A stretch of DNA of 32,460 nt from an uncultured Collinsella sp. (lineage in GTDB: Bacteria > Actinomycetota > Coriobacteriia > Coriobacteriales > Coriobacteriaceae): the NCBI GenBank assembly GCA_900546105.1, contig URBP01000013.1:1-32460 (forward strand). Direction: 5' to 3'. This document shows, piece after piece, positions 30,213 through 32,460 of this stretch; the first letter of the stretch is position 1, and each line of letters starts with the position of its first letter. Position numbers and translations under genes: made by a program. The notes below the pieces were generated by a model, which did not search any database, was not told where the DNA came from, and worked only from the letters and a program-made list of their open reading frames with translations.

Positions 30213-31133
30213 CTACACGCGCAGGTAGCGGCGCATGGCGATGGCAGAACCAAAGAGACCGATAATCACGCCGACCAGAATCAGCGCAGCATAGGTCACC
30301 AGGTAGTACTGCATCGGCAGGGCAAACGACATCCAGCCGATGCTCTCCTGCAGACGCGGAATCATCAGATTACGCAGCAGCTCCAGAACGCCGATGGAAA
30401 GCAGCGAGCCCAAAATGGCCTGCAGTACGCCCTCGGTGATAAACGGGCCACGAATGAAGCCGTTGCTGGCGCCGACCAGACGCATAATCGCAATCTCACG
30501 ACGACGCGCCGTGATGGACAGGCGAATCGTGTTGTTGATGAAGATGAATGCGATAAAGGTCAGAAGGCCAACGAGCACCACGGCGGCGATGCGGATGTAG
30601 TTGGTCACCTGGAACAGGCGGCTCACTTCCTCCTGGCCGTACAGCACGCTCGCGTTGACGTCGCCGTCGTCCGCGATCTTCTGAAAATCGGCGTTCTTCT
30701 TGAGCTTCTTGGCCGTGCTCTCGACCTGAGACGGATCGTCCATCTCAATCGCAAACGAAGCCGGCAGCGGGTTCTGGCCATCGAGCGCGCTCATGGTGGC
30801 GTCGGCGTTGCCCGACATCTTGCTCGTATACTCGGCCAGCGCGTCGTCCTTGTCCTTATAGGTCACGGACTTGACGTTATTCCACGTCTTAAGTTCGGCC
30901 TCAAAAGCCTGAACATCGGCCTGATCGGCGTCATCACTAATGAACGCGTTGATGACAACCTGATCCTCGACGGTGCCGATCACGGAGTTCAGCATCGCGG
31001 AGCCCATGATGAACAGGCCGATGATAAACAGCGAAAGGAAGATCGTGATGACGGCGCCGAGCGAGGTAGTCCAGTTACGGAAGAAGTGGCTGATTGCCTC
31101 TTTGAAGGAGTAGCCCACGTTAGTTGGTGCCAT
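30213..31133 (-). CDS. ftsX: Cell-division ABC transporter permease FtsX
   Basis: The membrane half (306 aa) of FtsEX, which switches on cell-wall hydrolases at the septum. It has one helix near 24-48, an outer domain of about 50-180 with a short coiled stretch (KKLKKNADFQKI), and three C-terminal helices (about 184-206, 235-255 and 277-300), the standard FtsX topology. The short INNTIRLSITARRREIAIMRLVGAS region is the cytoplasmic coupling segment to FtsE. The ATG at 31133 overlaps ftsE by 14 bp, so the pair is coupled. Confidence 0.94.
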   Translation of the reverse strand: MAPTNVGYSFKEAISHFFRNWTTSLGAVITIFLSLFIIGLFIMGSAMLNSVIGTVEDQVVINAFISDDADQADVQAFEAELKTWNNVKSVTYKDKDDALAEYTSKMSGNADATMSALDGQNPLPASFAIEMDDPSQVESTAKKLKKNADFQKIADDGDVNASVLYGQEEVSRLFQVTNYIRIAAVVLVGLLTFIAFIFINNTIRLSITARRREIAIMRLVGASNGFIRGPFITEGVLQAILGSLLSIGVLELLRNLMIPRLQESIGWMSFALPMQYYLVTYAALILVGVIIGLFGSAIAMRRYLRV

Positions 31134-32340
31134 AGTTGCCGTAACCTCCCCTCTCCTGGTCGCGGATAACGTGGCCGCCCTCGAGGGCGATCACGCGACG
31201 GTGCATGCTATCGACCATCTCGCGGTCGTGCGTGGCGACGATCACGGTGGTGCCGGTGCGGTTAATACGCTCGAGCAGCTTCATGATGCCCAGCGAGATC
31301 GCCGGGTCGAGGTTACCCGTGGGCTCGTCGCAGATCAGCAGCGGCGGACGGTTGACCATAGCGCGGGCGACGGCAACGCGCTGCTGCTCGCCACCGGAAA
31401 GCTGGTCGGGCAGCGAGTCCATCTGATCGGCCAGACCGACCAGACGCAGCACCTCGGGCACCTGGCTGCGAATGACGCCCTTGGGCTTGCCGATGCACTG
31501 AAGGGCAAACGCCACGTTTTCGTAGGCGGTCTTTTGCGGCAGAAGCTTAAAGTCCTGGAACACGGCGCCAATCTGGCGGCGCAGGAACGGAACCTTGCGG
31601 TTCTTGATCTTCATGAGGTCCTGACCGGCAACCAGGATGCGGCCGCTCGTCGGCTTGACGTCGCGGTTGAGCGTCGACAGCAGTGTGGTCTTACCCGAGC
31701 CGGAGTGACCGACCAGGAAGACGAACTCGCCCGGATAGATCTCGATGTTGATGTCGTCGAGTGCAGGCTTGTTGGGCTGTGCCGGATAGATCTTGGTGAC
31801 ATGCTCCATAAGGATGACGGGCTCGACACCGGCCTGCTTGGCCATCTTCTTGCGGCTGGCCTGCGGATCGATAGGCGCAAACACCGACGTAAAATCGGGG
31901 TTGTTGAGCGCGTTATCGAGGCTTGCGACCTCGGCGGCCTGATCGCTCTCGACCACCGGGGCAGCAGGCTGAGTGGGGTCGGGAATAGCGGCAAAGAGAC
32001 CGGACTGCGCAGGCTGAGGAGCCGGCGTCGCAGGGGCCAAGGGGTCGGGAATGCCGGCCATGGTAGGCTGCGGCGTGGCGGCGCCAGCCTGAGGCTGCTC
32101 CACGCGAGCGGTCACGGCCTGAACGGGCTCAAAACCCGCCGTGCCAGAAAGCGCGACATCGCTGGTTGGATTGTAGGCAAAGGGATCGGATGCCGGCTGT
32201 GCCTGATCTGCCGGCTGAGCGGGGGCCTGAGCAACAGGCTGGCCCTCTGAATCCGGAGTGGCGAAACGACTGCCCTGGACGCCTGCCTGCGTCTTGGGGG
32301 CATCATCGCCCGCACCGGAGGTACGGAAGTGGTTACCCAC
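31120..32340 (-). CDS. ftsE: FtsE ATPase with long Pro/Ala/Gln-rich N-terminal extension
   Basis: The ATP-binding half of FtsEX (406 aa; about 229 is usual). Residues 1-170 are rich in Pro, Ala and Gln with many PDP/PQP repeats, and are probably disordered. The ABC domain then starts: Walker A GHSGSGKTT at 211-219, Q loop FQDFKLLPQKTAYEN, signature LSGGEQQRVA at 314, Walker B LLICDEPTGNLD at 334 and the H loop VATHDREMV. The start is GTG at 32340 with AAGGAG 5 nt upstream; there is no internal start with a ribosome site near residue 165, so the extension is real. It may bind division or wall proteins; that is inference. Confidence 0.92.
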   Translation of the reverse strand: MGNHFRTSGAGDDAPKTQAGVQGSRFATPDSEGQPVAQAPAQPADQAQPASDPFAYNPTSDVALSGTAGFEPVQAVTARVEQPQAGAATPQPTMAGIPDPLAPATPAPQPAQSGLFAAIPDPTQPAAPVVESDQAAEVASLDNALNNPDFTSVFAPIDPQASRKKMAKQAGVEPVILMEHVTKIYPAQPNKPALDDINIEIYPGEFVFLVGHSGSGKTTLLSTLNRDVKPTSGRILVAGQDLMKIKNRKVPFLRRQIGAVFQDFKLLPQKTAYENVAFALQCIGKPKGVIRSQVPEVLRLVGLADQMDSLPDQLSGGEQQRVAVARAMVNRPPLLICDEPTGNLDPAISLGIMKLLERINRTGTTVIVATHDREMVDSMHRRVIALEGGHVIRDQERGGYGNYGTN

Positions 32341-32460
32341 TGGTGCTCCTTATCGTCGTGCGTTTAAACTACATGAGCGCTTAATATTTTAGCAGCATTA
32401 GCTTTGCTGCACATAAGAAGCATGGCCGTGTTTGGGTCCCTCCGGCCGGACACAGGGTTA

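Overview
The window looks like a chromosomal segment of a high-GC, anaerobic actinobacterium of the class Coriobacteriia, most likely Collinsella or a close relative. This rests on gene content and style: a coriobacterial-type ftsE with a long N-terminal extension, rnr and smpB close together, gltBD, a flavin reductase/rubredoxin pair, GC-rich codons, and short AGGAGG-type ribosome sites with some GTG/TTG starts. The genus is an inference. No phage, plasmid, insertion sequence or CRISPR array is visible.

Layout, left to right. 1-2525: intergenic repeats, then a DEAD-box RNA helicase on the minus strand with a long arginine/glycine-rich tail. 2796-6673: two arrays of palindromic repeats around an FHA-domain protein and a membrane Ser/Thr kinase carrying a DUF6273-like outer domain; these two genes probably form a phosphorylation module. 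6748-9848: a copper operon, copA-copZ-csoR, with a CsoR-type operator/promoter in front and a striking 102-nt, fully in-register hairpin between copA and copZ. 9995-14169: a zinc-ribbon membrane protein, an amidohydrolase, a protein with a nuclease-like C-terminus boxed in by palindromic repeats, and an unrecognised gene. 14523-20716: gltD and gltB (glutamate synthase). 20900-22541: another palindrome array, an Nramp metal transporter (mntH) and an orphan half palindrome. 22649-25174: a short rubredoxin, a flavin reductase, smpB, a TPR protein and tRNA-Gln/tRNA-Glu. 25450-30020: a possibly truncated regulator-like gene, an ArsC/Spx-like protein, a VanZ-like protein, an orphan serine recombinase and RNase R. 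30213-32340: ftsX and ftsE, which control division-associated peptidoglycan hydrolysis.

The most unusual content is between the genes. Twelve complete copies and one half copy of a palindrome were found. Every complete copy is exactly 59 bp, with 17-bp arms and a 25-bp centre. Within arrays the copies start every 80-81 bp. The arms covary, and the centres give each copy a direction. A second family of about 29-31 bp keeps a GGGGACA-type core but has terminal arms that differ from copy to copy while staying complementary. These two families and the copA-copZ hairpin are the best candidates for undescribed biology. The last 120 bp (32341-32460) hold the ftsE leader and no gene that I can see.
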